From: Plecoglossus altivelis
Taxonomy: Eukaryota; Chordata; Actinopteri; Osmeriformes; Plecoglossidae
Assembly: GCA_036571765.1 (NCBI GenBank)
Contig: BROE01000024.1
Span: 4,072,016-4,136,015 of the forward strand
Direction of reading: 5' to 3'
Length of the DNA stretch: 64,000 nt
Position numbers and translations under genes: made by a program. Each line of letters starts with the position of its first letter. Positions within the stretch are counted from its first letter, which is position 1. The notes below the pieces were generated by a model. That model was not told the DNA's origin. It ran no database searches and saw only the letters and a list, made by a program, of their open reading frames with translations. This document shows positions 12,801-25,619 of the stretch, piece by piece.

Positions 12801-13277
12801 TCCCTTCCTGCCTTCCAGGCGTCCAGTGGTAACTACTACTATCATCCCTATGTGCTGACTTCCTAACATGAGTAAATGTGCTGTGAGCAGTGACCAGCGC
12901 AGGGGCAGTGAGTACTGCGCCCCAGCTGGAACGCTGCTGGGGCCGTGTGTCCCTGAACGACCGCTTCATCCAGTCTGCTCAGGAAATCCACGTCACCTCC
13001 TGGTAGGGCGCACACACACACCAGATACCAGGCATGTATATCCCACACACCATACACACAGGCATGTACACGCCACTCACACCACACATCACACAAACAA
13101 CCACAGAGGCATCACACACACCACACTACATACTATACATGTAGCACATGAGGATGGAAGGGTGAGGCCCAGATTCCCTTCATGCCAGCAGCTTGTTCCT
13201 GGACATGTAGAACAGCACTACTTCCCTGACCTGCCTATGTGAAACACTACCGCCAGGGAATTCTCATCTCTACTACA

Positions 13278-13312
<35 letters not shown>

Positions 13313-14321
13313 CTCGTTTTCTTCTCCTCTCTCTCTCTCTCTCTCTCTTCTTTCTCTTTCTCTCTCTCTTCTCTCTCTCTCTCTGTCTCTCTCGTTCTCT
13401 CTCTCTCTCTCTCTCCACACACACACACACACACACATACACACTCACTCTGAATCTCTCACACGCTCTCTCCTTGTCCCTTGTCTCTCCCCCAGTGCGT
13501 CCTTTAAGGACACGTTGTTGAATGACATCCGCAAGGCGAGGGATAAGTACCAGGGGGAGGAGCTAGCCAAGGAGCTGTCTCGCATCAAGCTCCGCATTGA
13601 TAACACTGAGGTGCTCACCCAGGACATAGTGATGAACTTGCTGTTCTCCTACCGGGACATACAGGTACACACACATACATGCACGTACACACACACACAC
13701 ACACACACAGGCATACACACATGCACACACACACATGCCATTGCTCCTTCCCCACAAACACACACTCAAATACACTGTTACGCATGTTCCAGCCCACCTT
13801 CCTCCCCCCTCCCCGCACACATACACCTGTATAAGCCCACAAACACCTTATCCCCTGCATGACCTTTGACCTTCAGGACTACGATGCCATGGTGAAGCTG
13901 GTGGAGACTCTAGAGATGCTTCCCACCTGCGACCTTGCCAACCAGCCCATGATCCAGTTCCACTATGCCTTCGCCCTCAACAGGTGAACTAGTGCCGCAC
14001 TAGCATCGCACTGGCACGTGTGTGTCTATACATGTGTGTCTTTTGTATGAATGTGTCTGAATACATATGGATTTGTGTGCCTGTGTGTCTCCATGTGTGT
14101 GTGTACAGGAGGAACAGTCCCGGAGACAGGGAGCAGGCCCTGCGGGTGATGCTGCAGGTGCTGCAGTCATGTGAGCACCCCGCCCCAGATATGTTCTGTC
14201 TGTGTGGGAGGATCTACAAGGACATCTTCCTCGACTCCGACTGCAAGGACACCAAGAACAGAGACAATGCCATCCAGTGGTGAGAGCCAGGACTGCAGCT
14301 CTCTATGGTCTCAGCACTTCA

Positions 14322-14359
<38 letters not shown>

Positions 14360-16914
14360 GTCCTGTTCTCTCGCTATCGCCCTCTTTTGGTTGTGTCTCT
14401 GACTTCAGAGATCATTCCTTCCTCACCATGTACTGAGCTGCGTGTGTGTCGCTCTGCTCTGTCCCTGACAGGTACAGGAAAGGGTTTGAGCTGCAGCCGA
14501 CCCTCTACTCTGGCATCAACCTGGCGGTGCTGCTGATCGTGGCCGGTCTGCAGTTTGAGAGCTCTATCGAGCTCAGGAAGATTGGTCAGAGCACACTGCA
14601 CTCTAGACATGTAGCGCACTACGCCACCATGCTACACACTGCATACTGCATCCTAAACACTACACACTCAACCCCCACTAGCACCAGCCACTTTTTACGG
14701 TCTACCTCTGTCATCCCTGAAATAATTTTTCTTCATCATCATCTTCTTCTTCTTCTTCTCCCTCTCCCTCTCTTTCTCCCTCTCTCTCCCTCTCTACTTC
14801 CCTCCCTCCCTCTTCAGGGGTGAGGTTAAACAGTCTTCTGGGCAGGAAGGGTTCTCTGGAGAAGATGAATAACTACTGGGATGTGGGTCAGTTCTTCACT
14901 GTTAGCATGCTGGCCAGCGACATCCCCAAAGCTACACAGGCCGCGGAGAAGCTCTTCAAACTCAAACCCCCCATCTGGTAACACATACACCCACACACAC
15001 ACTTACACACATATGAACAAATTAAGTGTTAAGTGCAACAGTTGTATCTTTCAGTCAGTATCTTGACTTTTTCGTCTTTACACCCTCCTCCCCAACCCCC
15101 TCGCTCTTCCCTTCTCTTCCTCCCCCTGCCCTCCCCCACAGGTACCTGCGCTCTGTGGTCCAGAACCTGCAGCTGATCCAGAGGTTTAAGAAGCCCTCGG
15201 TGGAACATTCTCCCCAGAGAGAGAGGCTCAATTTCTGGATGGACATTATCGTGGAGGCCACCCGAGGAACCACCAACGGCCTGCGCTTCCCAGTACACGC
15301 ACGCTCATACACTCACTCCCTCCGCACGCGCACACTCTACACACGCATCACACATAAACACCTTCTCTCTCCACACACACATGCCCTGACGGTGTGTGAT
15401 GGTGGTGTGTGTTGCAGGTGTTGATCCTGGAGCCCACCAAGGTGTACCAGCCCTCCTATGTGTCCATCAACAGTGAAGCTGAGGAGAAGAACGTCTCCAT
15501 CTGGCACGTCTCTCCCTCGGAAACGGTCCGAAGCCCTCCCATCATCACCTCCCCCTCACCTCCACCTCCTGTTCCCCTCCTCCTCACCTCCACCTCCTCC
15601 TCCTCACCGCCACCTCCTCTCCTCACCTCCACCTCCTCTTCTCCCTCTTACCGCCTCCTCACCTCCACATACTCTTCTCCTCTTCCTCACCACCTCCTCA
15701 CCTCCTCCTCACCTCCTCCTCTTCTCCCTCCTCCTACTCTCCTCCACCTCTCTCATTATTCTCCTTTTTTCACAATTGCAGTCTTTTAAACACTCTGCTC
15801 CATTCTAGAAGGGGATTCATGAGTGGAACTTCACTGCAACCTCCATAAAAGGAATCAGGTGTGTGTATACAGGACATGTCTCCGTGTGTGTGCTTGTGGT
15901 GTGTGTGTGTACAGTAGGTGTGTGTGCACAGCCTGAGTAGGTATATGTGTGTAATGATTAGGGGAGTAACAGTCTCTTTGGGTTCAGCATCTCGAAGTTT
16001 GACGAGCGATGCTGTTTCCTGTACGTCCACGACAACTCAGATGACTTCCAGATCTACTTTTCTACAGAGGACCAGTGTGCTCGGTCAGTACACACTTACA
16101 CGTACACAAATACACATTCACACAGGTGCACACACTCTCATTACTGTCAATATTAGACTCTGGCAAGTAGCCATCGGTTATTGATGTACAGTCAGATAAT
16201 GCACGCGCATGTACTCACGTGTGTGTGCGTACGTAGGTTCTGTTCCATGGTGAAAGAGATGATATCTGATGGGACAGGGAACGCCGTTGAACTCGAGGGA
16301 GAGGGAGATGGAGACACATTGGAGGTCAGTGTGTGTGTCTAAACCGCGTGTAAACATGTGTTTGTGTGTGTTGCTATACATGCAGCATTCCATTCCACGT
16401 TTGACATCGATGTGTGCAATTCAGCTGTGTACAATGCAATGTTGACTTATTGGTTGCACGTGTGTGCGCTCTTGTGTATTTGTGTGCATGTATGTGTGTG
16501 TGTGCGGGCTGCAGTATGAGTATGACTCTAATGAGACAGGGGACAGGGTGGTTCTGGGCCGGGGCACCTATGGAGTGGTGTATGCTGGGAGAGACCTTAG
16601 CAACCAAGTCCGCATCGCCATCAAGGAGATACCAGAGAGAGACAGCAGGTAGAAGAAAGAGATATGCAAGTTTGTGTGTAACTGCGTTCGTATGCATGAG
16701 TACTGTATGTGTGTATACGATGTGTGTCTGTGACCCTCCCCCTGCTCATCAGGTACTCCCAGCCCCTTCACGAGGAGATAGCGCTTCACAAGTACCTGAA
16801 GCACAGGAACATAGTCCAGTACCTGGGCTCTGTCTCTGAGAACGGATACATCAAGATCTTCATGGAGCAGGTCCCTGGAGGTGGGTGAGTGTGTGTGTGA
16901 GTGAGTGAGTGAGT

Positions 16915-16963
<49 letters not shown>

Positions 16964-19900
16964 TATGTGAGTCTATGTGCGTGTGTGTATGCAAGTGTGA
17001 ATATTTCTGCCCATTTCTGTGTAGTGTGAGACGGGAGTATGTGTGCGTGAGTGTGTGAGAGACACCATCCTATGTTGGTGTTTGGTGGCCATGACTGAGT
17101 GTAGTTTTTCCCTAGGAAGTCTGTCTGCGTTGTTGCGTTCTAAGTGGGGCCCTCTGAAGGAAGCCACCATCATCTTCTACACCAGGCAGATTCTGGAGGG
17201 CCTCAGATACCTGCACGAGAACCAGATTGTCCACAGAGATATCAAGGTGCCGGAACCAGGCCAACATAACTTATTATGTAGTTGTCCTGTCATAAAACTA
17301 CAGGAAGTAGTAGTGTTTTTTCATGTATCAGAACCTTGGCACCTGGATGTTACACTGTCAATGTAATTCAACATGCCATCATACCTCTATGTATCTCTCC
17401 CTCCATCCACCTCTCTCCCTCCTTCCCTTCAGGGGGATAATGTGTTAGTGAACACCTATAGTGGTGTCCTGAAGATATCAGATTTTGGAACTTCTAAGAG
17501 ACTGGCAGGAGTCAACCCCTGTACAGAGACTTTCACTGGTAGGACCCCCCCCTCTCTCTCTCCCACTCTTTCTTTCTTGCTGTCCCCCCCCCTCTCTCTC
17601 CCTCTCTCTCATTCTCTCCCTCTCTCTCTCTCTCCAATATTTCTTCCTTGCTGTCCCTCCCCCTCTCTCTCCCTCTTTTTCTCTCTGGTTAGATGCCTCA
17701 GTCCACTCTAAAGGCTAGTATCTAGTCTCTAAATATCAAATGACCTTTCAAATGTCAAGAGCCACTATCAGCCTCTATGGCAACACACACTCTCTCCCTG
17801 TCTCACACACTCACACACAAGCACATTCACCCTCAACTGGATACACACACATATGCATGCACTTTTATTACTCACACACTCACACACTCACACACCCACA
17901 CATACACACACACGTACACACACATGCACACACACACACACACTCACGCACACACAGCCATCTGGCGAGCAGTAGTAACCATAGAAGAGTGTAATTAGAT
18001 TAGCTAATCAACCACAGGCAGAAGGGTTTACCTTTCATTAGTGTCTGTGTGTCTCTCTGTATGGGATATGTGAGTGTGCATGCATATGTCCTTATCTCTC
18101 CTCTCTTGTGTGGCCTTTGCTCTCTATCTCCCCCCCTCTCCCTCTCTCTGTGGCTCTCTCTTTCTTCCTCTCTCTTTCTTTTTTTTCTCCTCTCGGCATC
18201 TCTCCCCTTCTCTTCACCCCCCCCCCTCCCCTTTAGGTACTCTCCAGTACATGGCTCCAGAGATCATAGACAAGGGCCCCCGGGGGTATGGGGCACCTGC
18301 TGACATCTGGTCGCTGGGCTGCACCATCATAGAGATGGCCACTGGCAAACCTCCCTTCCACGAGCTGGGGGAGCCACAAGCGGCCATGTTTAAGGTCTGT
18401 GTGCGTGTTCACGTGTGTTTGTGTTGGTGTGTATGTGTTCATGTGTGTTTGTGTTCATCTGTGTGTGTTCGTGTGTGTATGTGTTCATTTTCGTGTCTGC
18501 TCATGTGTGTGTGTACATGTGTGCGTGTTCATGTGTATGCGTATTCATGTGTGCGTGTTCATGTGTGCGTGTTCATGTGTGTTTGTGTCCATGTGTGCGT
18601 GTTCATGTGTATGTATGTTCATGTGTGTGTGTGTTCAGGTGTGCGTGTGTGCATGTGTGTTTGTGTTCATGTGTACGTGTTCATGTGTATGTATGTTCAT
18701 GTGTGTGTGTGTTCATGTGTGCGTGTGTGCATGTGTGTTTGTGTTCATGTGTGTGTATGTGTGGGGGGGTGTGCATCCACTACTGGATAGAACGGCCCCT
18801 CTCCACTCAGGTGAATTTGCTCTGCTCATCTGAGTGTGTGTTGCAGGTGGGCATGTTTAAGATCCACCCTGAGATCCCTGAGTCTCTGTCTGTGGAGGCC
18901 AAGTCCTTCATCCTGCGCTGCTTCGAGCCAGACCCCAACAAGAGGGCCACCGGCTCTGACCTGCTCAAGGACACCTTCGTGCGCCACAAGGGCAAGAAGA
19001 GTAAGATCGCCTTCAAACCCTCAGGTAATCTGCCCCCAGGGCCAGTGTGTGTATGTGTGTCTGGGGTGGGTGTGCGAAGCATGTGTTGTATGTGTGTATG
19101 TCTACAGATAGTGTGTGTCTGTGGTCAGTGCTGTCTGTAAGTGTGTGTATGCATGTGGTGTCTGCAGTCTGTAGAGGGCGGTCTTTGTTGACTTATCAAT
19201 GTTTGAATAAACTATTGCACTCTCTCTTTCCCTGCTCTCTGGGTTGCTGAACCAGTCTGGCAAGGTTTGTAACTGACTAATTTAATTTGTCTCCTTCCTT
19301 CCGTATCTGAGCTTGTTTAAGCTTTATCGCCTTCTTGCTTTGGGTGTCTGTTTGTGGTTCTGCGGTGCGATGCTGGCCTGTCTGAGATGTCGCGACGACA
19401 ATCGGAATTATTTCCAGATTGCTCCTGGTTTCTACCCACTCACTCTATCACACACACACTCTCTCTCTCTCTCTCTCTTTCTCTGTTTATTTCTTTCTCG
19501 TTCTCTATGTCATGGTGTTTTTGGGTCACACTGGTCTGTACTATGACAGTCACTGTATGTTAATTATGTCCAATTATATCCATGTATGTACGTGTGTGTC
19601 TGTGTGTGTGTCTATGTCTGCATGTGTGCGTATGTGTGTGTGTCTACGTGTGTGTCTATTTGTGTGTGTGTGTCTGTCTGTGTGTCTGTGTATCTGTGTG
19701 TGTGTGTGTGTGGGGGGGGTGGGGGGGGGGTCAGATTACATCCGGAGCGTGTCGTTGCCAGTGCAGTTGCAGGGGGAGGCCACCGGAAGCAGCAGCAGCG
19801 AGCACGGCTCGGTGAGTCCAGACTGTGACTCCAAACACGACGTATTCTTCCAGAAGAAGAAGCGCTCAGGATCAGAGAACCTGCTCAAACCCCCCAACGC

Positions 19901-22900
19901 CAACTACCTCAGGTGTGTGTGTGTGTTTGTGTTTACTGTGTGTGTTATGTCGTGTGTTTGTGTGCTTGTGTAAGGACTGTGTGTCGTGTGTGTGTGTGTT
20001 GTGTTGTGTGTGTGTGTGTGTGTGGAGGGGACAGGACAGGTGGACCTCCAGAACCCTGGTTCTGCTCTACTTCCTTTTACAGCATCCTTCTAATGAGCCC
20101 TGATGAATTTTACAAGCAGCAAATCCCACATACACTCTCACATGCACTCTCATACACACTCTCTCACACACTGCATAACACACTTATCTCACACAACTGT
20201 TCATACCAACACACTCTCTCACACACTGCCATACACACTATCTCACACACACTGTCATACACACTCTCTCACACACTGCCATACACACTCTCTCACACAC
20301 TGCCATACACACAACACATACACAACACACAACACAACAAAACACAACACAACACAAAACAACACAACACACAACACACACACTCTCTCACACACTGCCA
20401 TACACACTATCTCTCACACACTGTCATACACACTCTCTCACACACACTGTCATACACACTCTCTCACACACACTGTCATACACACTCAATCTCACACACG
20501 CTCACGCACACTGTCGTTCAAATTCACTCTCACACACTCTCACACACTTTGACAAACGCAAACACACTCTCAGACGCACTCTGACACTCACTCTTACACC
20601 CACTCTCACTCTCACACATTCTCTCATACACACACTGTCACACACACTCTCACTCTCACACACACTTTCATACGCATTTCACTTTCGCTCCTGAATCATA
20701 GTTCGCACACGCAAGAATGCGGGCGTCAACACTAGCACACACACACAGTTCTGAGTATCCTTAACAACCAGATGATCTCTCAGGTGAAACAACCGAAACA
20801 TTCAGCCGTAAATCTCTACCAGTTCCACTCTGTACATGTCTGGACAACCGTGTTAAAGGGTGTGTGCATTCGAAACTTGTTTGTGTGCGCATCCCTTCGA
20901 GTAAACACGCGTGTGTATTCCAACGTGCGCGCCTGTGTGTGCATACGTGTCAGCGTTCCTGACGAGGGCTCGGTGTCGGAGGACCGCAGCACGCCCCTCT
21001 CCCCCGAGGACAGGGATGGGGGGCTGTTCCTGTTGAAGAAGGACAGCGAGCGCAGAGCCATCCTCTACAAGGTCCTGAACGAGGACCAGGACAAGGTCAT
21101 CTCCAACCTGATGGAGAACCACATCCAGGTACGGCTCCCTCTGGGCTGGCTGGCTGTGTTGCTTCTCAGACTGCTGCTCTGCTGTTATGGCGATCATGTG
21201 CTTGTGTGTGTGTGTTGGGGCTGTTTCTGTGTTGACTTCTGTTTTGACTTTTCAGAAGTCAAAGAAGTCAGTAAAAAAAAAATTGTAAGATAATGCAGTA
21301 ATGTGTGTGTTTGTGTGTGTGTGTGTGCGTGTGTGCGCGTGTGTGTGCAGGGCAGCGAGGAGCTCCAGCTGTCTGTAGATCACATCAAACAGATCATCTG
21401 TATTCTGAGAGACTTCATCCATTCCCCCGAGCGACGTGTTATGGCAACCACCATCTCCAAACTCAAACTGGACCTGGACTTTGACTCCACCTCCATCAAC
21501 CAAATACAGCTGGTGCTGTTTGGGTTCCAGGACTCTGTGAGAACACACACGCACGCAGACACACACACACAAATACACGCCGCTAGCAAAAGCAAAATTG
21601 TAAGCATACACATTCACCCCATAACAGAGGATGTTTGTGTTTGTGGGTACCTGTGCATGTTTGTGTGTGTGTGTGTGTGTGCTTGTGTGTGTGTGTGTGT
21701 CCAGGTAAACAAGGTCCTGAGGAACCATCACATCAAGCCTCATTGGATGTTTGCGATGGACAACATCATCAGGAGAGCTGTTCAGGCTGCTGTCACCATT
21801 CTCATACCAGGTGTGTTTTGGGTCCTGCCTGTTTGTCTGTGTATTTGCCTGTGCGCTTGCAAAATGGTGCACGTCATGTCTGCTTGTCATTCTAGAGTCC
21901 TGTACATCAGCCAACTTGTCACTTATCTGTGTGGAAATCAGACACATACCTTTCAGCGTTAGCTCTTAGTTTCCTCTCCTCTTCTCTTACCTTTTCCCTC
22001 CTTTCCTTTCCTCTTCTCCTCTTCTCTGTTCTGCTCTCCTCTCTTCACTTCTCTTCTACTCTGCTCTACCTCTCTTTTCCTCTCCTCTCCTCTCTCTTTT
22101 TCTTTTCCTTTCCTCTCCTCTCCTTTCTCTTTTTCTTTTCCTTTCCTCTCCTCTCCTCTGTCTTTTCCTCTCTACTCTTCTCTCTTTTCTCTTTTCCTCT
22201 CTTCTCCTCTCTTTTCATCTCTTCTCCTCTCCTCTGCTCCCCTCTCTTCTCCTCTCTTGTCCTCTCCTCCTGGTATCTGACCCCTCCCAGAGCTCCAAAC
22301 CCACTTTGGGCCGGCGTCAGAGAGCGAGGGAGCAGACAAGGAGGACGAGGTGGATGAGGAGGAGGTGGAGTTTGGGCCTGTGGGCGCCCCCCCTGCCGAC
22401 GACCCCGGTGTGACCTCTGAACCTGTGACCTCGGGGGTTAGCACACTGAACTCTACCTCCTCCCATGACCTTCAGCGTTCGCATCATCTGCTGGGTGCAC
22501 AGCTGGGACGACTCAAACAGGAAACCAACAGGTACACACAGACACAGAGACCAGCGCCAACTCACATGGACGCACATACCTAAGCACACACAGACACACA
22601 AATACACGCACACACTGGCACACACATTGACAAACACTAGCTTACACAGATATCCACACTCACAAACACTCACTCACTCCCTCACTCACTCACTCACTCA
22701 CTCACTCCCCCACCTTGCGTCTGCTCCCAGGCTTCTGGAGGAGTTGCTCCAGAGGGAGAAGGAGTTCCAGCAGGTTCTAAAGACCACCCTGCAGCAGAGA
22801 ACACATGACCTGGAGCTGGCCAGGGGCAGGCACAGGCCTCCAGGTGGACCTCCTGGCCTTACCTCACTTGACATCACCCATTTGATTGGGCATTTCTGCT

Positions 22901-23823
22901 GTTTAGAAACTAGCCCCAACTCACCCAGGCACTGGATGACTCCCTTGTCTCTCTATCTTGTCTCTCTCCCCTTTCCTCTCTCGTTTGTCTCTTTCTCCTC
23001 TCTCTCCTCTCACTCTTATAGACCTTCCTCCTCCCTCTATCTTCCATGTAGCAGCTGACCACGAGCCCGACAAGCAGCTCACTGATTGGCTGAAAGACCA
23101 GGGGGCGGACCACGACACAGTAGAGAGGGTTCGACATGCTTTCCTATCAGAATTCCCCATGGGTTCTACTGTGTTGTGGTACATGTGCGGTTGTGGTACA
23201 GTTATATTTAGATGGTTTTGCAGCAAGTTTGTGGTTGTGTATGGTTGGAGTCTTCTGCTATTTGTAGGGTTGTTGTGGTTGTCATAAGATTATTTATGTA
23301 AGCTTGGGTGTGGCTGTATAACGATTGGGTGTGGCTGTGTAACGATTGTGTTATGGCGAAACATGGTTTTGTCTTGGTTGTGGTATGGTTACACATGGTT
23401 GTGTCTTGGCTGTGGTATGGGTAAACATGATTGTGTTCTGTCTCAGTTTGTGATGGAAGAGTACACGCTGAGCGATGTTCTCAATGACGTCACCAAGGAT
23501 GACCTCCGCTACCTGCAACTACGGTGAGTCCTGTGTGTACGCATGTTTCTGGTGTGTGTGTGTTTCTGGACTGTGTGTGTTTCTGGTGTGTGTGTGTTTC
23601 TGGTGTGTGTGTTTCTGGTGTGTGTGTGTTTCTGGAGTGGCTGTGTTTTGCGTTTCATTGCGCTTGTGTTTTTGTGAGTGTTGGATAACTTGAAACTTAA
23701 CCCCATGTTATTGTGTCCGTGTGCGAGCACAGCGGAGGGGTGCTCTGTCGTATCTGGCGGGGGATCCAGAGGCACAGAGAGAGGGAGAGGCTGAGAGAGA
23801 GCGAGCCATGTGACAGAGCATGA
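9210..23823 (+). CDS. map3k15: Mitogen-activated protein kinase kinase kinase 15 (ASK3)
   Basis: ASK-family MAP3K that activates p38 and JNK pathways; ASK3 is tied to osmotic responses. Exons: 9210-9519, 9838-9977, 10334-10357, 12194-12387, 13496-13664, 13877-13983, 14109-14279, 14472-14584, 14818-14977, 15142-15292, 15418-15525, 15809-15858, 15988-16083, 16237-16324, 16515-16648, 16753-16880, 17116-17246, 17433-17538, 18237-18394, 18847-19024, 19735-19912, 20954-21128, 21351-21536, 21705-21810, 22291-22531, 22731-22843, 23022-23128, 23447-23523, 23733-23823. They total 3990 bases, 1329 codons plus stop, with all phases matching. Seen: N-terminal regulatory and central TPR-like region; kinase with Gly loop GRGTYGVV (about residues 642-649), Lys 664 in AIKEI, HRDIKGDN (754-761), DFG (775-777), APE (800-802); an exon ending in LLEELLQREKEFQQVL (coiled coil); a C-terminal SAM-like end. 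MAP3K5 and MAP3K6 are paralogues; NTASSGNYYF, CCESDAQRRASEYMQP and the sh3kbp1 neighbour point to MAP3K15. All catalytic residues are present. Confidence 0.96.
10490..11330. other. Assembly gap (841 N) in map3k15 intron 3
   Basis: A run of N between the short exon 10334-10357 and exon 12194-12387. The flanks are GA-rich on the left and TG-rich on the right, so the gap probably covers simple repeats. The coding sequence joins in frame across it, so no exon need be missing. Confidence 0.98.
12615..13205 (+). pseudogene. Degraded second copy of map3k15 exon 4 and its flanks
   Basis: This block repeats 11990-12600 (flank, exon 12194-12387, and the CA-rich flank) at a distance of about 620 bases. 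The second copy keeps an acceptor (cttccaggcgtcc) but has many 1-3 base deletions and insertions, for example within the GNYYFIPY codons and the CCESDAQRR codons, so it has no open frame. The differences are mainly small indels rather than substitutions. It may be an assembly artefact or a decayed tandem duplicate; it cannot code for the exon as written. Confidence 0.8.
13280..13442 (+). repeat. CT-rich and CA microsatellite tract
   Basis: Nearly pure CT/TTC repeat followed by a CA run, directly upstream of map3k15 exon 13496-13664, where it extends the pyrimidine tract of the acceptor. Confidence 0.85.
16898..16960 (+). repeat. (GAGT)n/(GA)n microsatellite in a map3k15 intron
   Basis: Short GTGA units change into a run of GA dinucleotides just after the donor of exon 16753-16880. 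Confidence 0.85.
18396..18780 (+). repeat. TG-rich minisatellite in a map3k15 intron
   Basis: Variants of tgtgttcatgtgtgcg are repeated over about 385 bases between the exon carrying the APE motif and the next kinase exon. Long open frames across it are an effect of the repeat and not genes. Confidence 0.8.
19575..19734 (+). repeat. TG repeat ending in a G-run at a map3k15 acceptor
   Basis: The 3' end of this intron is TG repeat followed by two runs of G (about 19712-19730) and then TCAG, with exon 19735-19912 starting immediately after. There is no ordinary pyrimidine tract. Confidence 0.8.
20120..20690 (+). repeat. CA/CTCT minisatellite in a map3k15 intron
   Basis: Units of about 25-30 bases of the type acacactctctcacacactg with catac insertions are repeated over about 570 bases, including a short AACAC-rich stretch at 20303-20370. 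Confidence 0.8.
21972..22272 (+). repeat. Long polypyrimidine (CCTCT)n tract in a map3k15 intron
   Basis: About 300 bases of almost pure C and T on the plus strand (cctctcctctcttttc and variants), ending just before the acceptor of exon 22291-22531. Confidence 0.9.
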
Positions 23824-25610
23824 TGGGATAGCTGGACTACTTCTCTGGTGGACTCTCTTGCACATACACACCTCTCCTCCCTGCATTTTTAGTTCATTCA
23901 TTCTGCTGCTCATCTCTTGGTCTCTGTCGTTGTCTATCTATGCCTCTCTGTCACACTTTCTCTCTCTCACACTTTGTTCCCCGCTCTCTGGCTCTCTCTC
24001 GCACTCTCTCGCTCTCACTATTTTGATCTTGCTCTTTTTTTTCTCTCGCCCTTTTTTTCTCTCTCTCTCGATCTCTCTTCAGCTCTCCACCTGTCATGCT
24101 CACTCAGTTAATAGACAAGTGTGCAAATCTTGATCGCGTTGAAGCACGCAGCATGAAAATGATTTGTTATATGTGTGACTGCACACAGGATCAGTATCAC
24201 TGTTGATCAGACCAAAGCGCTTTAGTGCAGGCACTTTGTATGTGGAGGTGTTCTATTGTGAGTAGGTGTGTGTGTCTGTTCGAGTGTGTGGGTGTGAATG
24301 TGTGTCTGTGAGTCTTTGTTAAACATACTGGGTGTCGATGTGTACCTGTGTATGGGTGAGTGAATGTGTGTCTATATTGAATGTATTTCAATGTGAGCGC
24401 GCGTGTGTGTATGTGTGTCTATATTGAGCGTATGTCAATGTGAGCGAGTGTGCGCGTGTGTCTATATTGACTGTACGTCAAAGTGAGCGTATGTGTGTTC
24501 CTGACACCATGCACGCCTTAAATATTCATCTTCTGTTCTCCTGTCCACTTGTCCCAACACTGAATCAACACTGTTGATCTCTGAGGCTTTCATTCAAGCT
24601 GCTGTTGAGCTTCTGCCTTCAGTAACGTCCAGGAGAAACTAGCAGAGGAAGAGAACACCGCCTATTTCATATAAATCACACAACAGCACAGATACACAGA
24701 AACTGTTGTTCCTGGAATGTGCAATGCTCTCTTAATTCTTATTCCAAGTGCCTTTTGACTCTCTTACTGACTCTGTCAATCTGTCAAGTGTCTTGTTCTC
24801 AGCCATGATGCCTTTCTGCCATTAAACTACAAGTCCACATCTCGTGATTTGTTTCCTCCAAGTTCTTCACACTTCAACCAAGCCTTTGCACATATCACAC
24901 ACACTCACACGCACTTACACAAACACAAAAACACACAGGAACACATGGATTAACGTGTTTATAACATGATGTATAAACTTTTATTACAGGCTCTAGACCC
25001 AACTACAAGACCAACGATATAACAAAAGGAATTTTGATTCATGAGAGTGTTAACAGGCACGCATACCAATGTTTCCACAAATATGATTGATATCTAACCA
25101 AACTGCACCTACGGCTTGTGAGCATCATTATAATATAATTTTGAGACTCATCAAGTCGGGACATGAACTTTGACATTTCCTCAAGAGTGATGGTGATGAT
25201 AGTCATCCTCCATATCCATCCTCCCGTAATATGAATGCTATCTTCAAATTCCATGCCAATTCACACGCAAACGATGACTTTTGATCGGCTGAACAGGTTG
25301 ACATTCTTTTGCTGTGAGTTGTAAAGTTACAGCTAAAGTATTGAGGAAGTCATCTTTAATCTACGTCGGCATCTCTAATCATCTCCAATTGATGTGTGTA
25401 TCATGTATGTGCTTGTGTCTTCTGCCATATTTTGGGGAGTAACAGGCGTATCTTCCTAGCCCTAGTGTGGACATACGCTCTGCCTCCTCTCCTGGTCAGC
25501 AGGCTGAAACACATCATAATCACACAGTCACTCCACCACAGCCAATCAGACGCCCTGTCCCACAAGAGTCAGTTGGACTGCAGATTAGAATTGAATTGAA
25601 TGGAGTCGAG
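23824..25610 (+). other. map3k15 3' UTR and spacer without recognised gene
   Basis: After the stop at 23821-23823 the sequence is pyrimidine-rich to 24090, then unremarkable. A block of about 45 bases with the core gtctatattga occurs three times at 24368-24492. ATTAAA near 24822 could be a polyadenylation signal. I see nothing else that is supported. Confidence 0.5.
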
Positions 25611-25619
25611 TAGGAACCA

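Noticed and set aside
12615..13205. Second exon 4 as a functional mutually exclusive exon
   Set aside because: Frame is broken by many indels, so it cannot encode an alternative segment as written.
20120..20690. Regularly spaced repeats resembling an array with spacers
   Set aside because: The units are variable CA/CTCT minisatellite in a vertebrate intron; there are no unique spacers or cas genes, so it is not a CRISPR array.
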